Part shown: positions 33,895 to 41,782 of the stretch, piece after piece
Layout: the number at the start of each line of letters is the position of its first letter
Numbering within the stretch: the stretch's first letter is position 1
Origin: a virus
Virus record (IMG/VR): IMGVR_UViG_3300035703_000042
Span: 1 to 64,000 of that record
DNA length: 64,000 nucleotides
Strand: one strand, 5' to 3'
Made by a program: the position numbers and the translations under genes
Notes under the pieces: model-generated
The model's database searches: none
What the model saw: only the letters and a program-made list of their open reading frames with translations
What the model was told of the DNA's origin: nothing

Positions 33895-34093
33895 AACAGT
33901 GATATTGTGGGCATTGATCATCAGCGGTGAACCGCGTGTGCAAGAAGTCTATCGCACCGAAGAGCCGTGTGTGCGTGCTGCGAGATCGCATCGTGCTCAA
34001 GGAACTTTCGCTTACTGCATGCCCACTAATCAGTTCACGGTTGAAACTAGCACGCATCAACTTCGCAGCCTGGGAGTATTGTTGAATGATTGA
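33878..34093 (+). CDS. Hypothetical small protein, 71 aa
   Basis: Starts inside the end of iscU (17-nt overlap) and overlaps iscA by 8 nt. 71 residues; N-terminal hydrophobic stretch (ETVILWALIISG) suggests a signal-anchor or a short membrane helix; two Cys (EEPCVRAAR, FAYCMPTN). The RVQEVYRTEEPC...AYC pattern resembles a small secreted DUF with a disulfide, but it is not recognised with certainty. Confidence 0.65.
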   Translation: MATPIETVILWALIISGEPRVQEVYRTEEPCVRAARSHRAQGTFAYCMPTNQFTVETSTHQLRSLGVLLND

Positions 34094-34415
34094 GATCACC
34101 GACACAGCCGCAGAGCGAGTACAGCAGGCCATCCAACGACGTGGTCGAGGCGTAGGTATCAAGATTGGCGTAAGAACCACCGGGTGTTCGGGACTGGCCT
34201 ATACCTTGGAATTTGTTGATACGGCACCAGACACTCAACAAGGCATAGAACACTACGACATCAAAGGTGTTGGCGTTTTTGTCAACACCGAGCACTGTGT
34301 GTATTTGCAAGGCATGACCATCGACTATCAGCGCCGGGGTCTCAACGAAGGCTTCGAATTCATTAACCCCAACGAAAAAGACCGCTGCGGTTGCGGCGAA
34401 AGTTTCCGAGTTTGA
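34086..34415 (+). CDS. iscA: IscA/ErpA-type Fe-S carrier
   Basis: A-type Fe-S cluster carrier (HesB/IscA family). The three conserved Cys are present: TTGCSGLAY (first) and CGCGESF near the C-terminus (CGC). 109 residues, the normal family length. ATG 34086 overlaps the preceding small gene. Next to iscU it gives a two-step Fe-S assembly/transfer pair; iscS, hscA and hscB are not seen, so host partners are needed. Confidence 0.9.
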   Translation: MIEITDTAAERVQQAIQRRGRGVGIKIGVRTTGCSGLAYTLEFVDTAPDTQQGIEHYDIKGVGVFVNTEHCVYLQGMTIDYQRRGLNEGFEFINPNEKDRCGCGESFRV

Positions 34416-35128
34416 TAAATCAACGTTTCGATTATGCCCCGCTGTCACGCGAAACTGTGAACGGCCGTAGGCTTTATGCCGCCCCCAATGGTGATCGTCT
34501 TCCGTCAGTGACTACCATCCTTGATGCTACCAAGCCCGCAGAAAAGCGAGCAGCATTGCAGGCCTGGCGTGATCGAGTGGGTCATGAACAAGCACAGCAG
34601 ATCACCACCGAAGCAGCAAATCGTGGCACCCGGATGCACACCTATCTCGAGCACTATGTGCGCAGCGGCGAGCTCAAGGAGCGTGGTAGCAATCCATTTT
34701 CCTGGCCCAGTCATGCCATGGCAGCCACAGTGATCGATCAAGGTCTGGGCCAGGTTGATGAATTCTGGGGAGTGGAAGTTCCCTTGTATTTCCCCGGCAT
34801 CTATGCCGGTACCACCGACTGTGTGGGCATACATCAAGGTCAGGCTTCCATTATGGACTTCAAGCAAACCAACCGACCCAAGCGAGAAGAGTGGATCGAT
34901 GACTACAAACTACAGCTCTGCGCCTATGCTGAAGCACACAACGAAGTGTACGGAACATGCATCCAAAAAGGTGTGGTCTTGATGTGTGTAAAGCCCACAG
35001 TCGATCCAGAAACACAGACTGTGACTACACCGCCGCAGTATCAGGAATTCGTGATCGAGGGTCAAGAATTTGAACATTGGCGAGATCAATGGTGGCGTAG
35101 GGTCGAACAGTACTATCTAACCTGCTAA
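34412..35128 (+). CDS. PD-(D/E)XK exonuclease-like protein
   Basis: TTG at 34412 overlaps the iscA stop (TTGA) and gives MINQRFDYAPL; an upstream TTG (34391) also exists in frame. Residues about 60-160 show the Cas4/MGME1-like PD-(D/E)XK pattern: GTRMHTYLEHYV (motif with E), then YAGTTDCVGI (D) and SIMDFKQTNRPKRE (D-x-K; general (D/E)xK). W and Q residues later (YKLQLCAYAEA) match the QxxxY element of RecB-like nucleases. 238 residues. Probably a DNA end-processing nuclease that works with phage recombination; related phage exonucleases exist. Confidence 0.78.
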   Translation: MINQRFDYAPLSRETVNGRRLYAAPNGDRLPSVTTILDATKPAEKRAALQAWRDRVGHEQAQQITTEAANRGTRMHTYLEHYVRSGELKERGSNPFSWPSHAMAATVIDQGLGQVDEFWGVEVPLYFPGIYAGTTDCVGIHQGQASIMDFKQTNRPKREEWIDDYKLQLCAYAEAHNEVYGTCIQKGVVLMCVKPTVDPETQTVTTPPQYQEFVIEGQEFEHWRDQWWRRVEQYYLTC

Positions 35129-35131
35129 ATA
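35124..35131 (+). promoter_or_regulatory. Late-promoter-like motif
   Basis: GCTAAATA, 24 nt before the GTG start of the tail spike; member of the nnTAAATA set. It overlaps the stop of the nuclease gene. Confidence 0.35.
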
Positions 35132-35155
35132 CAGGATCAAGCAAGGATCCCAAAA

Positions 35156-37030
35156 GTGGCTATAGTACAAGTATCTCGTATCACCAATCGCAAAGGTCTC
35201 ACTGAGAACCTGCCGCAGCTGGCCGGAGCCGAATTGGGCTGGTGTGTGGACAGCCGTAGACTGTTTATCGGCAACGGTACCCTGCAAGAAGGTGCACCGG
35301 TGATCGGTAACACAGAGATATTGACCGAGTTCTCCAATATCACTGCTCTCAGCAACTACACCTACGAAGATATCGCAGTGGGATACGCTGCACAGACTGG
35401 TCCTAATCCCAGCGACCCGGTGGTGCGCACTGTGCAGGCCAAGCTGGACGATTTCGCATCAGTGAGAGATTTTGGTGCCACCGGCGATGGTATCACCGAT
35501 GACACAGCAGCTATCAATCGTGCTCTTTATCAGCTCTACTGTCGCGAGACCAACAGCCAGATACGTCGTTCTCTTTATTTCCCGGCAGGTACTTATCGAA
35601 TAACAGGAACGATTGTTATTCCCACATGGGCCAAACTGGTGGGCGAGGGTGCCGATTGTACCATTATGTTATTTCAATTGGCTCCCTCTTGGCAATATTT
35701 AGAGTTACCCGATTTGTCGTTGGTAGGAGCTATTCCTTATACAGCAGGAGCGATTGTAACCGATTCGGGATCCTATTATGAAGCGATAACTAATGTGCCT
35801 GAAGGAATCGAAATAACCAATACTTCCTTTTGGCAAGAGATTATATCAACCTGGACTAGTACGCAGACCTGGGCAAAAGGATCAATCGTTGTTAATTCAG
35901 GTATCTATTACGAAGCACAACAACCAGTTCCAGCGGGCATTTCAATCTCTAATTCTACATATTGGTCCGTAACATCATTTTACAGTGCTCGCTTTGGAGA
36001 CAGCCTGCAGCAAATTGGTGTCAACATTGGTACCAATGGAGCCACACCGCCTAGGAACATTGAAATATCATCGATGACGTTCCAAAACAACGCTGAAACA
36101 GATGTGTTCCTGGTCGAGGATGCCACTCAGTGCTGGTTCTCCAGCGTGAACTTTGTCGGACCACTCACAGACCAAGACATCATCGTGGGTCTGGCAGTGG
36201 ATGACATTGCTGGTGTGAGATTCTCGGGCAGTTCAAATCAACTCACATTCGACAAGTGCAGATTCTCCGGTCTCACCTATGGCATCAACACCAATGCAGA
36301 GATACAAGATGTCACGGTCAGCAACAGCAAGTTCAGTGTGCTTTATCAGGGCCTGGTGTTGGGCACCGGAACACTGGAAGGGGTGGGACCCACTGGTGTT
36401 CGTGCGGTATTCAACATGTTTGATGATGTCTATGCCGAAGGTGTGATCTACGGGGCAGTGAGCCTGAATGCTACAGCACACAATGTTTTCTATGATGTGG
36501 GCAACAACTTTACCAACAGTCCAGCCACTCCCATCGTTAGATTCGACGACGACAACAATGTTTCTTTCAGCGACATGTTTGAAAGAGACAACACCGATGC
36601 CGTGACACAGCCACGAGTGGCAGTCATAGGCGGATCCAACTCCACAGCCACAGTGATGCAGCTGGGTCGCTATGCTCGCCGCAGCGGACTCAGCACAGCA
36701 TTGCCGGCCAATGCCACCACTACTTTTTTGCAAGTAAACCGCGATGATGTCAAAGCATTTCGTGTGGATTACACCATGGTCGATGGCGAATTCATCCGGA
36801 CTGGTACAATGACCATCACTGCCAAAGGCGGAAGTGGTGCAGACACTGGCTTAGCATACTCGGACGACTATACTGAAAATTCTACGTCTCCTGCGACCTC
36901 TCCTGTTGCCAGGTCGGTCATGTCAGCAGCGATGGCCACTGTGGGTGCAGACACTGTAGTATCGGTGCGCTGCGCTACACCCGGTGGATCGGCTATCACA
37001 CTTTCCTACTCAGTCGAACATCTCGCTTGA
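35156..37030 (+). CDS. Tail spike/fibre with pectate-lyase-type beta-helix
   Basis: A 624-residue virion protein. Residues 1-60 (VSRITNRKGLTENLPQLAGAELGWCVDSRRLFIGNG) resemble the N-terminal attachment domain of Mtd and other tail proteins. ASVRDFGATGDGITDDTAAINRAL (101-124) is the hallmark of pectate-lyase-superfamily beta-helices. Residues 192-229 and 235-272 form two related modules (GAIVTDSGSYYEA ... W; GSIVVNSGIYYEA ... W) resembling CBM5/12. Their DNA is more AT-rich than the rest. The C-terminus likely trimerises. It is expected to bind or cut a host surface glycan. Start is GTG 35156. Confidence 0.85.
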   Translation: MAIVQVSRITNRKGLTENLPQLAGAELGWCVDSRRLFIGNGTLQEGAPVIGNTEILTEFSNITALSNYTYEDIAVGYAAQTGPNPSDPVVRTVQAKLDDFASVRDFGATGDGITDDTAAINRALYQLYCRETNSQIRRSLYFPAGTYRITGTIVIPTWAKLVGEGADCTIMLFQLAPSWQYLELPDLSLVGAIPYTAGAIVTDSGSYYEAITNVPEGIEITNTSFWQEIISTWTSTQTWAKGSIVVNSGIYYEAQQPVPAGISISNSTYWSVTSFYSARFGDSLQQIGVNIGTNGATPPRNIEISSMTFQNNAETDVFLVEDATQCWFSSVNFVGPLTDQDIIVGLAVDDIAGVRFSGSSNQLTFDKCRFSGLTYGINTNAEIQDVTVSNSKFSVLYQGLVLGTGTLEGVGPTGVRAVFNMFDDVYAEGVIYGAVSLNATAHNVFYDVGNNFTNSPATPIVRFDDDNNVSFSDMFERDNTDAVTQPRVAVIGGSNSTATVMQLGRYARRSGLSTALPANATTTFLQVNRDDVKAFRVDYTMVDGEFIRTGTMTITAKGGSGADTGLAYSDDYTENSTSPATSPVARSVMSAAMATVGADTVVSVRCATPGGSAITLSYSVEHLA

Positions 37031-37455
37031 CTTGGTCCTCAAAATTCGAAACTCGTCTCTTGGATTGGAATCATCTCAGAGATCAGTGTCGTGAATCAGA
37101 TCAAGCCGATATCTTCCTAGAAATCAACGACTGGTGGTTTGAGTGCCCGTGGCGTCCGTATTATCTCCACTGGGACGATCTGCCAACATGGCCCGATCCC
37201 TGGGATCTTTTGGCCGACAATGTTTACTGCGATCTTGCTCGGGCACTGGGAATCGTGTATACTTTAATGTTACTTGAACGTGACCAAGTCATGACTGTGG
37301 AGATAGCCGAAACCGATCAAGGCAATTTAGTCCTGGTCGATGGAGGAAAATATATATTGAATTGGTCCCGGGGCGAGGTCTTAAATATCACTTCAACACC
37401 AATCAACATCAAGCGAATCATTGATAGCAGTCGATTAAAAAACAAACTAGGTTGA
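37027..37455 (+). CDS. Hypothetical protein next to the tail spike, 142 aa
   Basis: TTG start overlaps the spike stop (TTGA). The 142-residue protein is Trp-rich (NDWWFECPWRPYYLHWDD, then PDPWDLLADN), acidic in its N-terminal half. It resembles short proteins that follow tail fibres in T4-like marine phages; a chaperone or cap role is possible by position only. Confidence 0.65.
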   Translation: MTWSSKFETRLLDWNHLRDQCRESDQADIFLEINDWWFECPWRPYYLHWDDLPTWPDPWDLLADNVYCDLARALGIVYTLMLLERDQVMTVEIAETDQGNLVLVDGGKYILNWSRGEVLNITSTPINIKRIIDSSRLKNKLG

Positions 37456-37458
37456 ACC

Positions 37459-39756
37459 ATGACACAAATTCAAGTTTTGAAACGCGATGGAAATCGCGAA
37501 CCGCTGGACATCGAGAAGCTGCATCGCGTAGTTTTCTGGGCCACAGAAGGTATCACCGGTGTCAGCGCCAGCGAAGTAGAAATCAAAAGCCACATACAAT
37601 TCTATCCCGGTATCAAGACCGCGGACATACAAGAAACTCTGATCAAAAGTGCTGCAGATCTCATCACTGAAGAAACACCCAATTACCAATATGTGGCAGG
37701 TCGATTGATCTGCTATCACTTGCGTAAACAAGTCTACAGTAGATTCGAACCCTGTCACATACGCGAGCTGGTAGAGAAAAATGTCCAGCGTGGATTCTAT
37801 GATGCCGGGCTACTTGACGCTTACAACAGCGAAGAATGGGATCGCATCAATGGATTCATCCGTCATGACCGTGATGAACAACTGACCTATGCAGCCATGG
37901 AACAGTTCCGCAGCAAGTATCTGGTGCAGAATCGTGTCACCAAAGAAATCTTTGAAACACCGCAGATGGCCTATGCGTTGATCGCTGCCACCTTGTTTTC
38001 TGCCTATCCCCGGGAAACAAGGATGACCTGGGTGAGAGATTATTATGATGCCATCTCCACGCATCAGGTCAGCTTGCCCACACCTGTGATGGCAGGAGTT
38101 CGCACACCTCAACGCCAATTCTCATCGTGTGTGCTGATCGAGACCGACGACAGCCTTGACTCGATCAATGCAACAACATCCAGCATCGTCAAGTATGTGA
38201 GCCAGAAAGCTGGTATCGGCATCGGCGCCAGTCGTATCCGTGCGCTGGGGTCTCCGATCCGCAGTGGTGATGCCTATCACACCGGTGTGATCCCTTTCTA
38301 TAAACTGTTCCAGTCGGCCACACGAAGCTGCAGCCAAGGCGGTGTCAGGAACGGTGCTGCTACCTTGTACTATCCCATCTGGCATCTCGAAGTAGAAGAT
38401 CTCTTGGTGTTGAAAAACAACAAAGGCACCGAAGATAATCGTGTGCGGCACATGGACTACGGTGTGCAATTTAATAAAGTCATGTACGAGCGTTTGTTGG
38501 CCAACGGAGACATCACCCTGTTCTCGCCCAACGATGTGCCCGAGATGTTTGATGCGTTTTACACCGACGTGGATCGTTTCCGCGAGCTCTATGAGCGAGC
38601 TGAACGCAATACCAAGCTGAGAAAAAAGACCATCAAGGCTGTGGATCTGTTCACTAAATTCATGCAAGAGCGCAAGGATACCGGGCGCATCTATCTCATG
38701 AACGTGGACCATGCTAACACACATGGTAGTTTCCGTCCAGAAGTGGCGCCTATCCGGCAAAGCAATCTCTGTTGCGAGATCACGCTCCCCACACGTCCAC
38801 TCAATGATATCAACGACGCTGATGGCGAAATCGCCCTTTGCACACTTTCTGCCATCAACTGGGGTGCGTTCCGTGAACCCGCAGACATGGAACGAGCCTG
38901 CACCTTGGCCGTGCGCGGCCTTGATGCCTTGTTGAGTTATCAAGATTATCCCATCCTGGCCGCCGAATTGGCCACACAAGGACGTCGTCCCTTGGGTGTG
39001 GGCATCATCAATTTGGCCTACTGGATGGCCAAGAACGACATGAGCTACAGTGAACCCAATCTCGAATTGATCGATCGCTGGGCCCAGCACTGGAGCTACT
39101 ATCTCATACGCGCATCAGCTGATCTAGCCCAGGAACAAGGTGCTTGCCCGCTCAGCGACCAAACAAGATATCACACAGGCGTGCTGCCCGTGGATACGTA
39201 CAAACGCGAAGTGGATGAGTTGGTGGCGCACCAGGATCATGTGGACTGGGCTGGACTACGAGCACAACTCCGTGAAACCGGAATCCGCAATTCTACCTTG
39301 ATGGCCTTGATGCCGGCGGAAACATCGGCCCAGATCTCCAATGCCACCAATGGAGTAGAACCTCCCCGGAGCTATGTTTCAGTCAAACAAAGCAAGGATG
39401 GTGTGTTGCGCCAGGTAGTGCCCGAGTATCGTCGTCTCAAGAACAAGTACGAGCTATTGTGGAACCAGAAGAGTCCTGAAGGCTATCTCAAGATCATGGC
39501 TGTGCTGCAGAAATACATTGACCAAGGTATCTCTGTGAACACCAGCTACAATCCACAACACTACGAAGATGAAAAAGTGCCCATGAGCGACATGCTCAAG
39601 CACCTCATCATGTTTTACAAATACGGCGGCAAGCAGCTCTATTATTTCAACACCTATGACGGATCCGGTGAAATCGACATTGACAAGCTGTCCGCACCCA
39701 GTGTAGAATCACAGCAGGAGTCAGACGACGCTGACTGCGATAGCTGCAAAATTTAA
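37459..39756 (+). CDS. nrdA: Ribonucleotide reductase class Ia, alpha subunit
   Basis: 765 residues, close to E. coli NrdA (761). The N-terminal ATP-cone matches the E. coli one (RDGNREPLDIEKLHR). Active-site Cys are in SSCVLIE, NLCCEI and ALCTLS, with NATNGVEPPR further on. The C-terminus ends DCDSCKI (C-x2-C), whereas E. coli has C-x4-C; this pair passes electrons from glutaredoxin. nrdB and a glutaredoxin follow directly, so the set is a working dNTP supply unit. Overall identity to proteobacterial NrdA appears very high by eye. Confidence 0.97.
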   Translation: MTQIQVLKRDGNREPLDIEKLHRVVFWATEGITGVSASEVEIKSHIQFYPGIKTADIQETLIKSAADLITEETPNYQYVAGRLICYHLRKQVYSRFEPCHIRELVEKNVQRGFYDAGLLDAYNSEEWDRINGFIRHDRDEQLTYAAMEQFRSKYLVQNRVTKEIFETPQMAYALIAATLFSAYPRETRMTWVRDYYDAISTHQVSLPTPVMAGVRTPQRQFSSCVLIETDDSLDSINATTSSIVKYVSQKAGIGIGASRIRALGSPIRSGDAYHTGVIPFYKLFQSATRSCSQGGVRNGAATLYYPIWHLEVEDLLVLKNNKGTEDNRVRHMDYGVQFNKVMYERLLANGDITLFSPNDVPEMFDAFYTDVDRFRELYERAERNTKLRKKTIKAVDLFTKFMQERKDTGRIYLMNVDHANTHGSFRPEVAPIRQSNLCCEITLPTRPLNDINDADGEIALCTLSAINWGAFREPADMERACTLAVRGLDALLSYQDYPILAAELATQGRRPLGVGIINLAYWMAKNDMSYSEPNLELIDRWAQHWSYYLIRASADLAQEQGACPLSDQTRYHTGVLPVDTYKREVDELVAHQDHVDWAGLRAQLRETGIRNSTLMALMPAETSAQISNATNGVEPPRSYVSVKQSKDGVLRQVVPEYRRLKNKYELLWNQKSPEGYLKIMAVLQKYIDQGISVNTSYNPQHYEDEKVPMSDMLKHLIMFYKYGGKQLYYFNTYDGSGEIDIDKLSAPSVESQQESDDADCDSCKI

Positions 39757-39769
39757 CGAGAGATCTCAC

Positions 39770-40897
39770 ATGAGCGTACTGAACCTAAGAAAAAATCGAG
39801 ATCATACCCAGAGTCTCGCCTTCCTTGATCCTGCTGGCGGAGTAGGCATGCAGAGATACGATACTCTCAAGTATCGCCAATTCGACAAACTCACTGACAA
39901 GCAGTTGGGTTTCTTCTGGCGGCCGGAGGAAGTGGATGTGTTGAGAGATGCCAAGGATTTCCGCGATCTCACTGCCCACGAGCAACACATCTTCAGTTCC
40001 AATCTCAAACGCCAGATACTCCTGGATTCGGTGCAAGGTCGTGCGCCCAGCCTGGCGTTCGCACCCTTGGCCAGCCTGCCTGAACTAGAGACATGGATCG
40101 CGACCTGGACCTTTTCCGAGACCATCCATAGTCGCAGTTATACTCACATCATACGCAATGTGTATTCAGATCCTGCACAGGTATTTGATGAGATGCTGGA
40201 CATCGAAGAGATCATACTCTGTGCCAATGACATCACCCGCTACTACGATGAACTGGTAGACTACAGCGTGCAATATCAACTCCTGGGCGAAGGTACGCAT
40301 TCAGTGAACGGTAAAACAATCACTGTCAGCGAGCGAGAACTCAAGCGACGCTTGTGGTTGGCTTTAGCATCAGTGAACGTGCTGGAAGGAATCCGATTCT
40401 ATGTGAGCTTTGCTTGCTCCTGGGCATTCGCTGAACTCAAGAAGATGGAAGGCAATGCCAAGATCATCAAATTCATAGCCAGAGACGAAAATGTACACCT
40501 GGCATTTACACAACAGATGTTGAAACTGTTGCCCCAAGACGATCCCGACTTTGCTGAAATACGGGGAGAAACACAGGCCGAAGTGGTGGCCATGTTTGAT
40601 GCTGCTGTGGCACAAGAAAAAGCCTGGGCCGAATACTTGTTCCGTGACGGCAGCATGATTGGCCTCAATCGCCAGCTCTTGTGCGACTATGTGGAATGGA
40701 TCGCACACAAACGCATGACTGCCATTGGCCTACCCACTGTCTACAAGGGCGGAAGCAATCCCCTGCCCTGGACAGCCAAATGGATCGCTGGTGCCGATGT
40801 ACAAGTAGCACCACAGGAAACTGAAATCTCTTCCTACGTGATCGGTGGCACACGCCAAGACGTCACAGAAAATACCCTGTCAGGATTGAGCCTATGA
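39770..40897 (+). CDS. nrdB: Ribonucleotide reductase class Ia, beta subunit
   Basis: 375 residues, as E. coli NrdB (376). The diiron/tyrosyl radical site is intact: E117, H120 and radical Tyr Y124 in SETIHSRSYTHIIRN, and the second E-x2-H pair in ARDENVHLAFTQ. YLFRDGSMIGLN and SNPLPW are also conserved. The C-terminal tail that binds NrdA is present. 13 nt after nrdA with GAGA ribosome site; stop overlaps the glutaredoxin start (ATGA). Confidence 0.97.
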   Translation: MSVLNLRKNRDHTQSLAFLDPAGGVGMQRYDTLKYRQFDKLTDKQLGFFWRPEEVDVLRDAKDFRDLTAHEQHIFSSNLKRQILLDSVQGRAPSLAFAPLASLPELETWIATWTFSETIHSRSYTHIIRNVYSDPAQVFDEMLDIEEIILCANDITRYYDELVDYSVQYQLLGEGTHSVNGKTITVSERELKRRLWLALASVNVLEGIRFYVSFACSWAFAELKKMEGNAKIIKFIARDENVHLAFTQQMLKLLPQDDPDFAEIRGETQAEVVAMFDAAVAQEKAWAEYLFRDGSMIGLNRQLLCDYVEWIAHKRMTAIGLPTVYKGGSNPLPWTAKWIAGADVQVAPQETEISSYVIGGTRQDVTENTLSGLSL

Positions 40898-41172
40898 AAC
40901 TCACAGTCTATAGCAAGACACATTGTCCTTATTGTGTAAAAGCCAAACAGTATCTCTCCAACAGCGGCATCGACTACGACGAAATCAACATCGAACAAGA
41001 TGACTCAGCTCGGGAATTTGTGGTCGCCCAAGGACATCGCACAGTACCACAGATCTACTATCAAGGTCGCTTGTTTGTCGAGGGCGGCTGTGATGGATTG
41101 ACCAAGATGACTCGACAAGAAATCATATCCGAGCTTGAACTTCGCAACGAACTTTTGAATGGAACCCTATGA
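40894..41172 (+). CDS. grx: Glutaredoxin
   Basis: A 92-residue thioredoxin-fold protein with the CPYC active site (residues 11-14) and the TVPQIYYQGRLF cis-Pro/glutathione-binding region. It reduces the C-terminal Cys pair of NrdA. Overlaps nrdB by ATGA and the next gene by ATGA, so the three are expressed together. Confidence 0.95.
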   Translation: MKLTVYSKTHCPYCVKAKQYLSNSGIDYDEINIEQDDSAREFVVAQGHRTVPQIYYQGRLFVEGGCDGLTKMTRQEIISELELRNELLNGTL

Positions 41173-41468
41173 AATTGGAAAAAAACACAGTCTACACTTT
41201 TAAACTCAACACCGGTGAAGAACTGGTAGCGAGATATGTGTCAGACGAAGGAGATCATTTCGTGATCGAGCATCCCATACTCACAGTGATCTCTCCGCAA
41301 GGACTGCAGATGATGCCAGGCCTGTTTTCGGCCAATCTGGACCAGACTTTGCAACTAAATAAATCTAGTTGGGCCATGATCGCAGAAACCCGGGAAGATG
41401 TACGCAACAGTTGGATCCAAGCCACTACCGGGATCGTTCCAGTCAAGAAACAAATCATCACTGGGTGA
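41169..41468 (+). CDS. Small conserved protein, possible Sm-like barrel
   Basis: A 99-residue protein, beta-rich: VYTFKLNTGEELVARYVSDE then HFVIEHPILTVIS. The TGEELVAR(Y/V) stretch resembles Sm-like/LSm barrels found in many marine phages. ATGA overlap with glutaredoxin. The resemblance is by eye only and RNA binding is not demonstrated. Confidence 0.55.
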   Translation: MKLEKNTVYTFKLNTGEELVARYVSDEGDHFVIEHPILTVISPQGLQMMPGLFSANLDQTLQLNKSSWAMIAETREDVRNSWIQATTGIVPVKKQIITG

Positions 41469-41487
41469 GTGGTCTGAAAGGACACTG

Positions 41488-41781
41488 ATGCCAGCCAGCG
41501 CAAGAAAAACCGATGCCGGAGTCACGCACTGCAGTAGCTATACCATCGCTACCGGCAGCGACGATGTATTCATCAACAATCTCGCAGCGGCACGTGTGGG
41601 CGACTCCAGCACCAGTCATTTACGTCCGGCTGGGCCCATATGTGTTTCACATGTGAGCCAGATCGCTGCCGGCAGCCCCGATGTGTTCGTGAATGGTCGT
41701 GCCATGGCACGTGTGGGCGATCCACTCACGGCCTGCACCACCATCGCCCAAGGCAGCCCCAATGTAAAGGCCAACGGATAA
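41488..41781 (+). CDS. PAAR-repeat tail-tip protein
   Basis: ATG 41488 has AAAGGA upstream. A 97-residue protein with PAAR features: ARVGDSSTSH, GSPDVFVNGRAMARVGDPLTAC and AQGSPNVKANG. PAAR proteins cap the membrane-puncturing spike of contractile tails and bind metal by Cys/His residues. Next to it is a large structural gene, as expected at a baseplate hub. Confidence 0.85.
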   Translation: MPASARKTDAGVTHCSSYTIATGSDDVFINNLAAARVGDSSTSHLRPAGPICVSHVSQIAAGSPDVFVNGRAMARVGDPLTACTTIAQGSPNVKANG

Positions 41782-41782
41782 C

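Noticed and set aside
37741-37756. tRNA T-arm-like sequence on the minus strand (reverse complement of AGATTCGAACCC)
   Set aside because: It lies within nrdA at a conserved RFEPC stretch; there is no acceptor stem or anticodon arm around it.
38122-39090. Long minus-strand open frame (322 codons) opposite nrdA
   Set aside because: Shadow of the highly conserved nrdA frame.
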